In this document: piece after piece, positions 51,805 through 60,856 of the stretch
Position numbering within the stretch: the stretch's first letter is position 1
Layout: each line of letters starts with the position of its first letter
Assembly (NCBI RefSeq): GCF_032104385.1
Contig: NZ_DAMCHJ010000003.1
Span: 62,001 to 126,000 of the forward strand
Reading direction: 5' to 3'
DNA: 64,000 nucleotides
Origin: Tissierella sp032104385
GTDB taxonomy: Bacteria > Bacillota > Clostridia > Tissierellales > Tissierellaceae
Notes under the pieces: generated by a model
The model's input: only the letters and a program-made list of their open reading frames with translations
Databases searched by the model: none
What the model was told of the DNA's origin: nothing
Position numbers and translations under genes: made by a program

Positions 51805-52440
51805 ATGGATAAAGATAAACTTTATTATTTTAAAAAAAGATTATTAGAAGAAAAGAGAAAACTATTAAAAACACTAAATAATATGAATAATATGAAAGAA
51901 TTTGGTTCTATGGATATCTATTATAGTGAATTATCTAATTATGATAATCATCCTGCTGATATTGGTACCGAACTATTCATGATGGAACAGGATAATGGAT
52001 TTAAAAATAGTATGAAGGATACTTTATATGAGATAGATAATTCCTTAAAAGATATAAAAGATGGAAGCTATGGAATTTGTAAAAACTGCAAGAAAGAAAT
52101 TAATGAAGAAAGGCTTGACCTTATACCTTATTTAAAAAATTGTATGGAATGTGCTGATAGTATTACAATAACGCCAGATACGGAAATGGACACAAGGAAA
52201 TTTGTTCCTATAGATGAAGAACAAGGGACTTCCTTTAGTGATACTACAGAAGATACAGTAGAATTTGATAGGGAGGATGCTTATCAAAAATTGGCTTCGT
52301 TTAATATAGTTTCTGACGATCCTTCATTTGCCACTGGCGATCATCTCGGTATTATGGATGAGCAGGATGGCGATGGTGGTGATGGGGTTGAAGAAGTGGA
52401 AAATATATCTCAAGAATACTATGATGAAACTTTAAAATAA
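51805..52440 (+). CDS. TraR/DksA-type zinc-finger protein (YlyA/YteA family)
   Basis: A 211-residue protein related to DksA. An N-terminal coiled-coil hairpin (LYYFKKRLLEEKRKLLKTL) and the linker with DNHPADIGTELFMME precede the C4 finger CKNCKKEINEERL..CMEC (about residues 93-114). The C-terminus is acidic and Gly/Asp-rich. It matches the sporulation-associated YteA/YlyA group. Its position before lspA equals that of ylyA in Bacillus, where the product binds RNA polymerase. The ATG follows GGAGG. A terminator follows. Confidence 0.85.
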   Translation: MDKDKLYYFKKRLLEEKRKLLKTLNNMNNMKEFGSMDIYYSELSNYDNHPADIGTELFMMEQDNGFKNSMKDTLYEIDNSLKDIKDGSYGICKNCKKEINEERLDLIPYLKNCMECADSITITPDTEMDTRKFVPIDEEQGTSFSDTTEDTVEFDREDAYQKLASFNIVSDDPSFATGDHLGIMDEQDGDGGDGVEEVENISQEYYDETLK

Positions 52441-52472
52441 AAATTCTCTGGTGAGTATCCAGGGAATTTTTT
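52441..52472 (+). terminator. Intrinsic terminator after the DksA-like gene
   Basis: The 11-bp stem AAATTCTCTGG / CCAGGGAATTT (one G-U pair) with a 7-nt loop, followed by TTT. Confidence 0.8.
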
Positions 52473-52550
52473 AAATTTCCTAACTATTGATATTAATAGG
52501 ATAATAATATAAAATAGAATGTATATTCAAATGACTAGGAGGAATTAAAT

Positions 52551-53006
52551 TTGATATTTATTTTGTCTGCTTTTATTATTTTATTGGATCAATTTAGTAA
52601 ATATGCTGCTATTAATCATTTAAAAGAATCTGCTTCTTATGTTATAATTCCTAATTTTTTTAGGTTGACCTATGTTGAAAATTTTGGTGCTGCCTTTGGA
52701 ATTTTACAAAATAAGAAGGTGTTTTTTATCATTATAACCTGTGCCGTTATACTTTCTCTTATTTTATTTTTAACAAAGAATTATTATAGGATAAATATAT
52801 TTATGAGGATTGGACTTGGAATGTTATTGGGCGGCACCATAGGAAATTTTATAGATAGAATTAGATTCGGATATGTTGTAGACTTTTTTAGTTTTAGATT
52901 ATTTAATAGATATGAATTTCCTGTTTTTAATATAGCGGATATTGCTATAGTAGTGGGAACTTCTCTAATATTAATTTTAGTGTTATTTGATAGGTATGAA
53001 GTATAG
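52551..53006 (+). CDS. lspA: Lipoprotein signal peptidase
   Basis: Aspartic protease in the membrane that removes signal peptides from prolipoproteins. It has four hydrophobic segments, with LLDQFSKYAAI near the N-terminus, ENFGAAFG, GGTIGNFIDRIRFGYVVDF (first catalytic Asp) and FNIADIAIVVG (second catalytic Asp). The 151 residues are normal. The start is TTG at 52551 with a perfect AGGAGG. It lies in the lspA-rluD-pyrR arrangement shared with Bacillus. Confidence 0.96.
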   Translation: MIFILSAFIILLDQFSKYAAINHLKESASYVIIPNFFRLTYVENFGAAFGILQNKKVFFIIITCAVILSLILFLTKNYYRINIFMRIGLGMLLGGTIGNFIDRIRFGYVVDFFSFRLFNRYEFPVFNIADIAIVVGTSLILILVLFDRYEV

Positions 53007-53015
53007 GAGGATATA

Positions 53016-53933
53016 ATGGAAATTGTTGAAATTTATGTTGATGAGGATGATAATGAAAGGTTAGATGCTTATCTTGCTAAAGAACTAAATGAGGTTTCTA
53101 GGTCTTATGTACAGAAGTTAATAAAGGAAAATTTGGTCTATGTAAATGATAAAAATATGAAATCTAGTTATTTAGTTAAAGAAGGCGATTTTATAAATGT
53201 GAAGTTACCTGAACCCAAGAAACTTGAAATAATACCCGAAAACATACCAATAGATATAGTATATGAAGATGAGGATATAGTTATTATCAATAAATCCCAA
53301 GATATGGTGGTTCATCCTGCCCCTGGTAATTATAATGGGACTTTGGTTAATGCATTATTATTCCATATCAAGAATTTGTCTTCTATAAATGGAATTATCA
53401 GACCTGGCATAGTTCATAGGTTAGATAAAGATACTTCTGGGTTATTAATTATAGCAAAGAATGATAGGGTACATAGGATATTATCTGAAAATCTAAAGGA
53501 AAGAAATATTAAAAGAGTATATATGGCTTTAGTTCATGGCGTATTGTCAATTGATGAAGGTACTATTAATGCTCCAATAGGAAGACACGGAAATGATAGA
53601 AAAAAGATGACAGTAACTTCAAAAAATAGTAAGGAAGCTATAACCCATTATAGAGTGTTAGAAAGATACAATAAATATACACTTATAGAGGTTAAGCTTG
53701 AAACTGGAAGGACTCATCAGATAAGAGTGCATATGAGTCATATTAATCATCCAGTTGTTGGTGATCCTGTATATTCTAAAACAAAGAATGAATTTCATCT
53801 AAATAAACAAATGCTACATGCTTATAAATTAGGCTTCTATCATCCAACAACTGGAGAGTACATGGAGTTTAAAACTGATTTACCTAAGTACTTTAAGAAT
53901 ATTTTAGATATCTTAGAAAACAAGAGAAAGTAG
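53016..53933 (+). CDS. Pseudouridine synthase, RluA/RluD family (YlyB-like)
   Basis: Enzyme that converts uridine to pseudouridine in rRNA. The N-terminal S4 domain (RLDAYLAKELNEVSRSYVQ, residues about 13-60) precedes the catalytic domain with NKSQDMVVHPAPGN, the active-site HRLDKDTSGLLI, ETGRTHQIRVHM and QMLHAYKLGF. The 305 residues match Bacillus YlyB. The ATG follows AGGAGG, 9 nt after the lspA stop. The exact target base is inferred only from the family. Confidence 0.94.
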   Translation: MEIVEIYVDEDDNERLDAYLAKELNEVSRSYVQKLIKENLVYVNDKNMKSSYLVKEGDFINVKLPEPKKLEIIPENIPIDIVYEDEDIVIINKSQDMVVHPAPGNYNGTLVNALLFHIKNLSSINGIIRPGIVHRLDKDTSGLLIIAKNDRVHRILSENLKERNIKRVYMALVHGVLSIDEGTINAPIGRHGNDRKKMTVTSKNSKEAITHYRVLERYNKYTLIEVKLETGRTHQIRVHMSHINHPVVGDPVYSKTKNEFHLNKQMLHAYKLGFYHPTTGEYMEFKTDLPKYFKNILDILENKRK

Positions 53934-53941
53934 GGAGAAAT

Positions 53942-54472
53942 ATGGATATTAAAGCAGTTATTTTAGATGAAAAAGCTATACAAAGAGCCACTACTAGAAT
54001 AGCTAATGAAATAATTGAAAGAAATAAAGGAACAAAGGACATTGCTTTAGTTGGAATCAAGACTAGAGGATGTCCCTTTGCTGAAAGACTGGCTAAGAAA
54101 ATAGAAGAGATTGAAGGTCAGAGTGTCCCAGTATTTTCCCTTGATATAACTTTATATAGGGATGATTTAACCGAGATTAGTGAACAACCTATAATAAAAG
54201 ATACTTTTGATGTAAATATTGATGGTAAGATTGTTATACTTGTAGATGATGTTATATATACTGGAAGAACTGTTAGGGCAGCATTAGATGCCTTAGTAGA
54301 TAAAGGAAGACCTTCTAGGGTGCAATTAGCTGTTTTAATAGATAGAGGTCACAGAGAACTCCCAATTAGGGCGGATTATGTTGGTAAAAATGTACCTACA
54401 TCTAAGTCTGAAAATGTAAAAGTGAATTTTAAAGAAGTGGATGGAATAGATAGGGTATTTATAATTAATTAA
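53942..54472 (+). CDS. pyrR: Pyrimidine operon regulator PyrR / uracil phosphoribosyltransferase
   Basis: RNA-binding attenuator of the pyr operon that also has uracil phosphoribosyltransferase activity. The PRPP motif VILVDDVIYTGRTVRAALD is intact, and ATTRIANEIIERN, VGIKTRGCPFAERL and SLDITLYRDDL match the family. The 176 residues are standard. It starts 8 nt after the rluD-family gene. No pyr genes follow; a bidirectional terminator and the minus-strand glycan locus come next, so here pyrR acts in trans. Confidence 0.95.
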   Translation: MDIKAVILDEKAIQRATTRIANEIIERNKGTKDIALVGIKTRGCPFAERLAKKIEEIEGQSVPVFSLDITLYRDDLTEISEQPIIKDTFDVNIDGKIVILVDDVIYTGRTVRAALDALVDKGRPSRVQLAVLIDRGHRELPIRADYVGKNVPTSKSENVKVNFKEVDGIDRVFIIN

Positions 54473-54474
54473 AA

Positions 54475-54525
54475 AAGTGCTCCTTTCTGGTTTTAATTTT
54501 TGCCAGAAAAGAGCACTTGCTTTAC
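54475..54525. terminator. Bidirectional terminator between pyrR and the minus-strand glycan locus
   Basis: A long stem AAGTGCTC..TTTCTGG / CCAGAAA..GAGCACTT (54475-54518) with a 12-nt loop lies between convergent transcription units. Confidence 0.82.
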
Positions 54526-54565
54526 TTAAGCATAGATTTAATTAGGCTACTAATTATTTATTACT

Positions 54566-55879
54566 TTATAGCATCCAATAATTATAACCTAAGGATTCAG
54601 CCTCTTTTTTATCAAATATTCCTTTGACATCAATAAGAACTGGTTCTTTATCTTGAGCATACATGAGTTTAATATCATCCAGCGAATACTTAAAGAATTC
54701 TTCATGTGATACAGCAAATATTATTCCATCTACACAATTTATTTCACTTATGTCATAAATATTTATTTTGTATTGACTAAATACTTCTTCCGGATTTACA
54801 ATAGGGTCTACTACTTTAATATTAATTCCATAGTTTTTTAATTCAGTAATTAGATCTGCAACTTTTGTATTTCTAATATCCGCACAGTTTTCTTTAAATG
54901 AAAAACCGAAAACAGCTAAATTTACACCTTGTATGGATTCTCTAGATTCTAAGAGTCTATTAATTGTATTTTCACATATATATTTTGACATATAATCATT
55001 GAGTTTTCTTGCAGTAAGAATTATTTCAGGATGAATTTCAAACTCCTTGGCAATATGAATTAAAAAGTAAGAATCAACACCTATACAATGACCACCCACT
55101 AAACCAGGTTCAAAATTTAAAGCATTCCATTTTGTAGAGATAGCTTCAAGAACAGATTTTATATCGATATTAAGTTTGTGTAAAATAATACTTATTTCAT
55201 TTATTAGTGCTATATTGATATCACGTTGAGTATTCTCGATTACTTTTGCTGCTTCAGCAATTTTGATGTTTTTTGCTTTATACACACCTGCTTTAATTAT
55301 TAATTCATATACTTTTGATATAATATCTAAAGCTTCATTGTCTGTAGCAGAAACAATCTTAACTATAGAGTCTAATTTGTGTATCGAGTCTCCAGGATTT
55401 ATTCTTTCAGGTGAGTATCCAACTTTGAAATCTATGCCAAGTCTTAGACCAGATTCATGTTCTAATATAGGTATGCATATGTCTTCAGTAACGCCTGGAT
55501 ATACTGTGGATTCATAAACAACAATTGATCCTTTGGTTAAGTTTCTTCCAAGGATTTTACTTGCTTCCATAATATATTCCAAGTTTGGTAATTTGTTTTC
55601 ATATATTGGAGTTGGTACTGCAATTATATGAAATTTAGCATCTCTTAACTTTTTTTCATTGGAAGTAAATAAAATTTTAATGTTTTTGAGATCACTAGCT
55701 ACTATATATTCAGTTAAACCTATGCCATTTTTATATTGTTTGATTTTTTTACTATCTATATCAAAGCCTATTACATTTGCCTTTTTACTGAAGTTTAAAG
55801 CTAAAGGGACTCCAACATATCCTAATCCAATAACTGATATATTTTCTTGCTTATTAATTATTCGATTGTATAATATCAT
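54566..55879 (-). CDS. Nucleotide sugar dehydrogenase (UDP-HexNAc/UDP-sugar 6-dehydrogenase family)
   Basis: NAD-dependent enzyme that oxidises the C6 of a UDP-sugar to a uronic acid, supplying an acidic sugar for a surface glycan. The Rossmann motif VIGLGYVGVPLA lies near residue 16. YSPERINPGD, IENTQRDINIALINE and the catalytic-cysteine motif GGHCIGVDSYFL (about residue 258) place it near WbpO/TviB/WecC-type HexNAc dehydrogenases. The 437 residues are typical. The start has GAAAGGTAG upstream. It is the last gene of the minus-strand run. The exact substrate cannot be read from sequence. Confidence 0.9.
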   Translation of the reverse strand: MILYNRIINKQENISVIGLGYVGVPLALNFSKKANVIGFDIDSKKIKQYKNGIGLTEYIVASDLKNIKILFTSNEKKLRDAKFHIIAVPTPIYENKLPNLEYIMEASKILGRNLTKGSIVVYESTVYPGVTEDICIPILEHESGLRLGIDFKVGYSPERINPGDSIHKLDSIVKIVSATDNEALDIISKVYELIIKAGVYKAKNIKIAEAAKVIENTQRDINIALINEISIILHKLNIDIKSVLEAISTKWNALNFEPGLVGGHCIGVDSYFLIHIAKEFEIHPEIILTARKLNDYMSKYICENTINRLLESRESIQGVNLAVFGFSFKENCADIRNTKVADLITELKNYGINIKVVDPIVNPEEVFSQYKINIYDISEINCVDGIIFAVSHEEFFKYSLDDIKLMYAQDKEPVLIDVKGIFDKKEAESLGYNYWML

Positions 55880-55973
55880 TCATATCTACCTTTCTGTTGA
55901 ATTTTATTCATAATATAATATATTCAATAGTAAGTTATGGTGATATGAATTCATATAAACACTAAATTATCGT

Positions 55974-56882
55974 TTATCTATCTTTAGCAGGATTACCGAA
56001 AACGACAGAATTATCTTTTATGTTCTTTGTTACAACTGAACCCATACCGACTGTTACATTATTTCCAATTGTAATTTGATTTCTAATTACAGATGATGCT
56101 ATCCAACAATTTTCTCCAATTTTAACACTTCCATATATAGAAGAATGAGATATGATCACTGTGTTTTCACCAATGCAAACATTATGAGATATTTGGCATA
56201 AATCATCTATTTTTACTCCATTTTTGATAATTGTATTTTCCATTACTCCTTTTTCTATAGTTGTATTTGCACCGATTTCTACATTGTTTCCAATAGTTAC
56301 AGAACCTAGATGTGGAACTCTTCTATATGTTCCATCTTTTTCCTTAATATAGCCAAATCCCTCTTCTCCAATTATTGCACCCGATTTTATTACACAATTT
56401 GTTCCTATTACTACATCATCTGATATTGTTACATTATTATATATTTTTGTTCCTTCACCAATTTGTACATTATTTCCTATTACACAATTATGGCCTATAT
56501 AAACATTTGGATGAATTATTGTACTTGATGAAATTATATTATTTTCTCCTATAAACCAATTACTTTTATTGGCAAAGAATTCTTCTATTATATTGAAAAA
56601 AACTCTATGGGGATTATCTACTTTTATATAGTTAAGAAACTTATCTATATTTTCAAAATCATTAGGCAACACAATTAATTTTATTAGATCCTTGACATCA
56701 TCCTTTGTCTTCTTATAAATTTCTTTGTTTTTTAACCAAGTTATTGTATCTTTTTTATACTCATAAATACTCGAATATCCTTGGATCATTTCTTCTTTGT
56801 TGCCGAAAAATTCGATTTCTTCTCCTGTTTTTTCCAAGAATTTTATTATTTCCGCTATTAAAATTGATTTGTCTTGGGTCAT
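55974..56882 (-). CDS. LpxD-like left-handed beta-helix N-acyltransferase
   Basis: A 302-residue acyltransferase with an N-terminal domain resembling the uridine-binding part of LpxD (SIYEYKKDTITWLKNKEIY, LIVLP, then DNPHRVFFNIIEEFF). From about residue 115 it has many hexapeptide repeats (IGHNCVIGNNVQIGEGT, ITIGNNVTVGMGSVV) forming a left-handed helix, with GEEGFGY and QISHNVCIGENT including a likely catalytic His. A Gram-positive has no lipid A, so it probably acylates or acetylates an amino-sugar for the surface glycan. It starts 20 nt after the PIG-L gene with GGGGGTG. Confidence 0.82.
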   Translation of the reverse strand: MTQDKSILIAEIIKFLEKTGEEIEFFGNKEEMIQGYSSIYEYKKDTITWLKNKEIYKKTKDDVKDLIKLIVLPNDFENIDKFLNYIKVDNPHRVFFNIIEEFFANKSNWFIGENNIISSSTIIHPNVYIGHNCVIGNNVQIGEGTKIYNNVTISDDVVIGTNCVIKSGAIIGEEGFGYIKEKDGTYRRVPHLGSVTIGNNVEIGANTTIEKGVMENTIIKNGVKIDDLCQISHNVCIGENTVIISHSSIYGSVKIGENCWIASSVIRNQITIGNNVTVGMGSVVTKNIKDNSVVFGNPAKDR

Positions 56883-56902
56883 TAGAACACCCCCAAATAT
56901 TT

Positions 56903-57520
56903 CTAAATTTGATTTATCACTTTTACGATTCTAAAAGCTTCAGCATACTTTACGCCTATTTGAAATCCCCTAAATCTAGCTCTTCCATAGATTGCTTCAA
57001 TCCAGCTATCACCGAATTTGTCCAATTGAGTTTTATGTGCTTTCACACTTTCAATTTTTATGTCTATAGTGTCTGATATGTCTATAAAAAAGTTAGCTTC
57101 AAATCCATAGGGAGTGATACCACCTGGGATAATTGGTTCAAAGAAAAAGATATTAGCATTGTTTTTTCTAGAGGATGCTAAAACTACTTTTGATACGACT
57201 TGATGATCTTGATGTGAATCATATTCCCAGCATGTATATATACTATCTGGCTTATACTGTGAAATAATCCTATCCATATTTTGAACGAGGTTACGCTCGA
57301 AAATAAAATTGTTCTGGTTATAATTAAGATGTTTAATTTTAGCTCCAAGTATTTTAGCTGCATCACAAGATTCATGAATTCTCATCTCAACTAGTTCTTC
57401 ACCAGTATCTGTAAATAGTACTATTAAAACTTCATGCCCATTTTTAGTTAACTTGGCTATACTTCCACCCATTTGAGGTTCAATGTCATCGGGATGCGCT
57501 CCAATTACTAAGATTTTCAT
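56903..57520 (-). CDS. PIG-L family deacetylase
   Basis: Zinc-dependent de-N-acetylase of the LmbE/PIG-L family, removing acetyl from an N-acetyl-sugar. The metal motif is IGAHPDDIEPQMGGS at the N-terminus, with HQDHQVVSKV as the second part. FTDTGEE follows the usual strand. The 205 residues are normal. The GGAGG site upstream is strong. It lies between the MurG-like transferase (42 nt) and the LpxD-like acyltransferase (20 nt). A deacetylase followed by an acyltransferase suggests that an acetyl group is exchanged for another acyl group. Confidence 0.88.
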   Translation of the reverse strand: MKILVIGAHPDDIEPQMGGSIAKLTKNGHEVLIVLFTDTGEELVEMRIHESCDAAKILGAKIKHLNYNQNNFIFERNLVQNMDRIISQYKPDSIYTCWEYDSHQDHQVVSKVVLASSRKNNANIFFFEPIIPGGITPYGFEANFFIDISDTIDIKIESVKAHKTQLDKFGDSWIEAIYGRARFRGFQIGVKYAEAFRIVKVINQI

Positions 57521-57562
57521 AGGAATTAGCCTCCATATAATATTTTCTTATTGCTATAATCA

Positions 57563-58744
57563 TTAAATTGACTGCATTATATATTGAACAGCCAGTTCAG
57601 CTCCATTTTCGAATAATCCTTTTGTATTTTTTTTCATTTTTTCATTGATGTCAGAATCCAGCAGTTGAGAAACTGCTTTTTCAAATTCAGATTCATTAAA
57701 GTTGGAAAATACAAAACCAGTTTGTAGTTTTGATGCAATTTTAGCTCTTGCAAAATGGTCATCAGTTCCTGTTTCTTTAGTAGGAAAGATTATAGTTGGA
57801 ACTCCAAAATAAATTGTTTCATGAAAGGTATTATAGGATCCAGTGATAATGGCGAAATCAAAAGCATTAAAGTAAATTGAATTAGGATAATCTCTTATAA
57901 TAAAAATATCAGGGTCCAAGTAGTACTTTTTGTGTGCTATAATTGATTCACCTAAAACAATCTGTAGGTTTTTTTTCAGTTTTAAGTTTTGTATTATTTT
58001 AAATATTAAGCTATTAACATCGTTATTTAGTCCTTCTCCCAATTGAATATATACAGTTTTTTTATTAGGATCCAAATTCCACATTTTTAGAATAACTTCT
58101 TTAGATAACAGTTCTTCTTTTCTTGAATAAATAATAGGCGAACAATAGCGAAATTTACCTTGTTGCTCTAATAGATTATTATTTAGATTTGCTTCACCAG
58201 GTACAATAATTAGATTAAAATACTTTTCACGTTCAATAACCACTTGTGACTTACCTGATTTATACATTCCTCTTTGAATCCAAACAGTGTTTAAGAAATT
58301 TAGTTTTTCTATTGCACTTACCAGATAGGCATAAGGAAATACACCATCAAATACTAAAGTATCAATATTGTGTCTTATTATTATAGAAATGATCTGGTCA
58401 TGAATGGCCATATCGATTTCTTTTTGATCTACATTAACAGGATCTAAGTCTAAAGAAGGAAAATAATATGCCAAAAAACCTTCTTCTATAATTAAATTTA
58501 GAGCAAAACTAGTAGTGAAAAATATTATTTCTACATTAGGATAGTTTCGTTTTAACCTTCTTGCTACTGCTAAGGTACGAGTTAGATGACCTAGACCACC
58601 TCCATTAGTAGGCATAAATAATATTCTTTCAATTGCTGAATTTTTAGTTTTGATATTTTTGTATTTTCTTTGTTCTATATATCTCCTGTAGTGGCTCTTT
58701 AAACTTACTTGTTTATATCTATTTTGAGCTTTTAATTCATACAT
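57563..58744 (-). CDS. MurG-like glycosyltransferase (GT-B fold)
   Basis: A 393-residue GT-B glycosyltransferase. After a basic N-terminal extension (residues 1-35) comes FMPTNGGGLGHLTRTLAVARRLKR, the acceptor-side glycine loop. The C-terminal nucleotide-sugar half has VYIQLGEG, ITGSYNTFHETIYFGVPTIIFP and GTDDHFARAKIA. This is close to the MurG/UDP-glucuronosyltransferase group. The ATG at 58744 is chosen because the upstream in-frame GTG is part of the AAGGGGTG binding site. Substrate is unknown; context implies surface-glycan synthesis. Confidence 0.83.
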   Translation of the reverse strand: MYELKAQNRYKQVSLKSHYRRYIEQRKYKNIKTKNSAIERILFMPTNGGGLGHLTRTLAVARRLKRNYPNVEIIFFTTSFALNLIIEEGFLAYYFPSLDLDPVNVDQKEIDMAIHDQIISIIIRHNIDTLVFDGVFPYAYLVSAIEKLNFLNTVWIQRGMYKSGKSQVVIEREKYFNLIIVPGEANLNNNLLEQQGKFRYCSPIIYSRKEELLSKEVILKMWNLDPNKKTVYIQLGEGLNNDVNSLIFKIIQNLKLKKNLQIVLGESIIAHKKYYLDPDIFIIRDYPNSIYFNAFDFAIITGSYNTFHETIYFGVPTIIFPTKETGTDDHFARAKIASKLQTGFVFSNFNESEFEKAVSQLLDSDINEKMKKNTKGLFENGAELAVQYIMQSI

Positions 58745-58805
58745 ATGTTTCACCCCTTAAATATTAAATAATAATATATTCTGATTAGCCAATAGGATAT
58801 ATTCC

Positions 58806-58859
58806 AAAAAACGATAAAAACATATCTAGCTTATATTATAGATATGTTTTTATCGTTTT
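58806..58859 (-). terminator. 21-bp hairpin downstream of the CgeB-like/GT2 gene (repeat copy 1)
   Basis: Perfect 21-bp arms (58808-58828 / 58839-58859) with a 10-nt loop and an A-tract that reads as T on the minus strand. The core ACATATCTA..TTATATTA..TAGATATGTTTTT is almost the same as the hairpin at 60814-60856. The rest of the 238-bp gap, up to 58982, holds no gene and partly resembles the 3' end of the GT2 paralogue. Confidence 0.75.
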
Positions 58860-58982
58860 ACTGACACTACTTTGTGATCTTAAAAAGTCATTTACATAAT
58901 TAATAATTATAATAACGTGTTATCTTCAAAAATAGGTTTTCTTATTATCATAAATAATGTCTATTTTAATCCTTTGATTATA

Positions 58983-60758
58983 TTAAAGAGTAACAATATC
59001 TTTAAATTTTTTTGTGTGTTTTATAGTAATACAATCTTTTAAGAATGCATTTTCACTAATTTTCCATGTGTGAGTATTTGTATCTATTCTTCGTAGGACA
59101 ACATGATTAAATCTATCAGTAGAGTAGACTTTGATTCCTAAAGCCAAACAATCTGTTAGAAACTTTATGTCTTCTCCTGCGGAAATATCCCGGAACTTTA
59201 CATTACTAAAAATATCTTTTTTCATAGTTAGTGTTGAGCCAGATAAATATTTTGAGTATTGATATTCTTGGCCAGGATTTCTTAAAACTAAGGATTGAGA
59301 TTTTTCTAAATATGCATAGAAGCTACTCTTACCCACTACATCAGCATCAGTATATTTAAATGCATTAACACTATCTATTAAATAATTAGGAGCATAATAA
59401 TCGTCATCATCGAATTTTGAGATATAGGGGTATTTTGATTTTTCTATTGCATAGTTTAAGCATTTGCCCAATGACTCTTTTTGTGGAAGTTTATATATTT
59501 TTATGTCCTCATGTTTATTTACCATGTCTTCCCAAGATCTTGGGTCTATGAAATCATTATTTATTATAATGATTAGTTCTTTTAGTGGATATAGTTGAGA
59601 AACATAGTTAGCTAATATATTTTCTAATGAATAGGGTCTATTTGTACATGTTATGACAGAAATTCCTTTTTTCTCAAAAATTGTTTTTTTAATTCCTAAT
59701 TTATCTAATATAGTATTAAACCGGTGGGTGTAAGTGTGATGATTAAAGATTTCTCTTTGACCAAGAACAGAAAGTCTATCTCTTTTTTCTCTATCTTTTA
59801 GAAGTCGATATAGAAGTAAGTCTGTGTCATTTTGGTTATTAGACAAGAGAACTATATCTTTGAAATAATTCTCTATACCTTTAGAATAACTACTTATAAC
59901 AGGTATTCCACTAGCTAGTAATTCAAATATTCTTCTTGAAAACATAGTAGGACTAACATTGACTGAGTTTACATTTAAAAATACTTCATATTTTTTATAT
60001 TCTTTTATGATATCCTTGTAACTCAAAGAATCTTTTATATACGGATTATATTCTGGTGGAAATAAATTTTTCTTATTATTTAAATTATTAAATCTATCAT
60101 ATATAGCAAGACTATATTTAAAGGCAGGTTTCAGCATATTTTCAATATCCTTGCATCTATTAGGAAATTTATTATACCAACCACCTGCAAACGCTACTTT
60201 TCCTCTTTTATATTTATCTTTATCTATTGGATTATGAAGATATGGTTGTGCAGCAAAAGGTAGGACAAAAATATTATCGTGATTAACTATTTTTTTATAT
60301 TCGGGTACACTATCTAAGTCAGTCGTGAAGATATAGTCAAAATTCTTTGCCGCTTCAATAAATATGTTAAAATCACAAGGATCTTCTTTCGCCCAAAATA
60401 CAGTGGGAATATTATTTTCATTACAATATCTAATAATAGATAAAATAGTATTATCTTTATATAAATGGAGATTAGCGACTTTGCCAATCCACTCCTTGTT
60501 ATAACCTTCCCAAGCAGCTTCGACAAACAAGAAATGAGGTACGGTATCTATTATCAATTGTTTCCAATTATTTATACCAAGCTGAATAAAGTTAGCTTCA
60601 TATTTGAAACATTCATAGCTAAACTCATCAAGTATGCAAACTACTCTAATATTGTCTCGAATCTGAATTCCAATAGAATCTTTTAATTCCATTATATTTT
60701 TACTTTTTATTTTTTTAATTGCATGCTGTTTAAGATGTTTTTTATATAGACTCTCCAT
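58983..60758 (-). CDS. Two-domain glycosyltransferase: CgeB-like N-terminus plus GT2 C-terminus
   Basis: A 591-residue fusion. Residues about 1-360 resemble CgeB/spore maturation glycosyltransferases: PHFLFVEAAWEGYN, PTVFWAKEDPCDF, FPNRCKDIE and MFSRRIFELLASGIPVISSYSKGIENYF. Residues 365-591 form a GT-A family 2 domain beginning GISVITCTNRPYSLENIL, with the metal-binding FDDDDYYAPNYL (about residues 449-460) and AGEDIKFLTDCLALG. The two domains may add successive sugars. CgeB in Bacillus acts at the spore surface, so a spore-glycan role is inferred. The start follows AGGAGG. The next gene upstream is a paralogue of its C-terminal half. Confidence 0.85.
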   Translation of the reverse strand: MESLYKKHLKQHAIKKIKSKNIMELKDSIGIQIRDNIRVVCILDEFSYECFKYEANFIQLGINNWKQLIIDTVPHFLFVEAAWEGYNKEWIGKVANLHLYKDNTILSIIRYCNENNIPTVFWAKEDPCDFNIFIEAAKNFDYIFTTDLDSVPEYKKIVNHDNIFVLPFAAQPYLHNPIDKDKYKRGKVAFAGGWYNKFPNRCKDIENMLKPAFKYSLAIYDRFNNLNNKKNLFPPEYNPYIKDSLSYKDIIKEYKKYEVFLNVNSVNVSPTMFSRRIFELLASGIPVISSYSKGIENYFKDIVLLSNNQNDTDLLLYRLLKDREKRDRLSVLGQREIFNHHTYTHRFNTILDKLGIKKTIFEKKGISVITCTNRPYSLENILANYVSQLYPLKELIIIINNDFIDPRSWEDMVNKHEDIKIYKLPQKESLGKCLNYAIEKSKYPYISKFDDDDYYAPNYLIDSVNAFKYTDADVVGKSSFYAYLEKSQSLVLRNPGQEYQYSKYLSGSTLTMKKDIFSNVKFRDISAGEDIKFLTDCLALGIKVYSTDRFNHVVLRRIDTNTHTWKISENAFLKDCITIKHTKKFKDIVTL

Positions 60759-60813
60759 AACAGACCTCCTAAACTTTTGTTTATAATAAACTAAATTTAT
60801 ATATTATTTCTAA

Positions 60814-60856
60814 CTAAAAAACATATCTATTTTATATTATAGATATGTTTTTTTAG
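60814..60856 (-). terminator. Hairpin overlapping the GT2 stop codon (repeat copy 2)
   Basis: CTAAAAAACATATCTA pairs with TAGATATGTTTTTTTAG across a loop of about 10 nt, with one bulged T. It includes the stop codon of the GT2 gene and matches the core of the hairpin at 58806-58859. Confidence 0.7.

Noticed and set aside
55943..55956. 14-bp perfect palindrome ATATGAATTCATAT upstream of the dehydrogenase gene
   Set aside because: Could be an operator, but such palindromes are expected by chance in AT-rich spacers and no second copy was seen.
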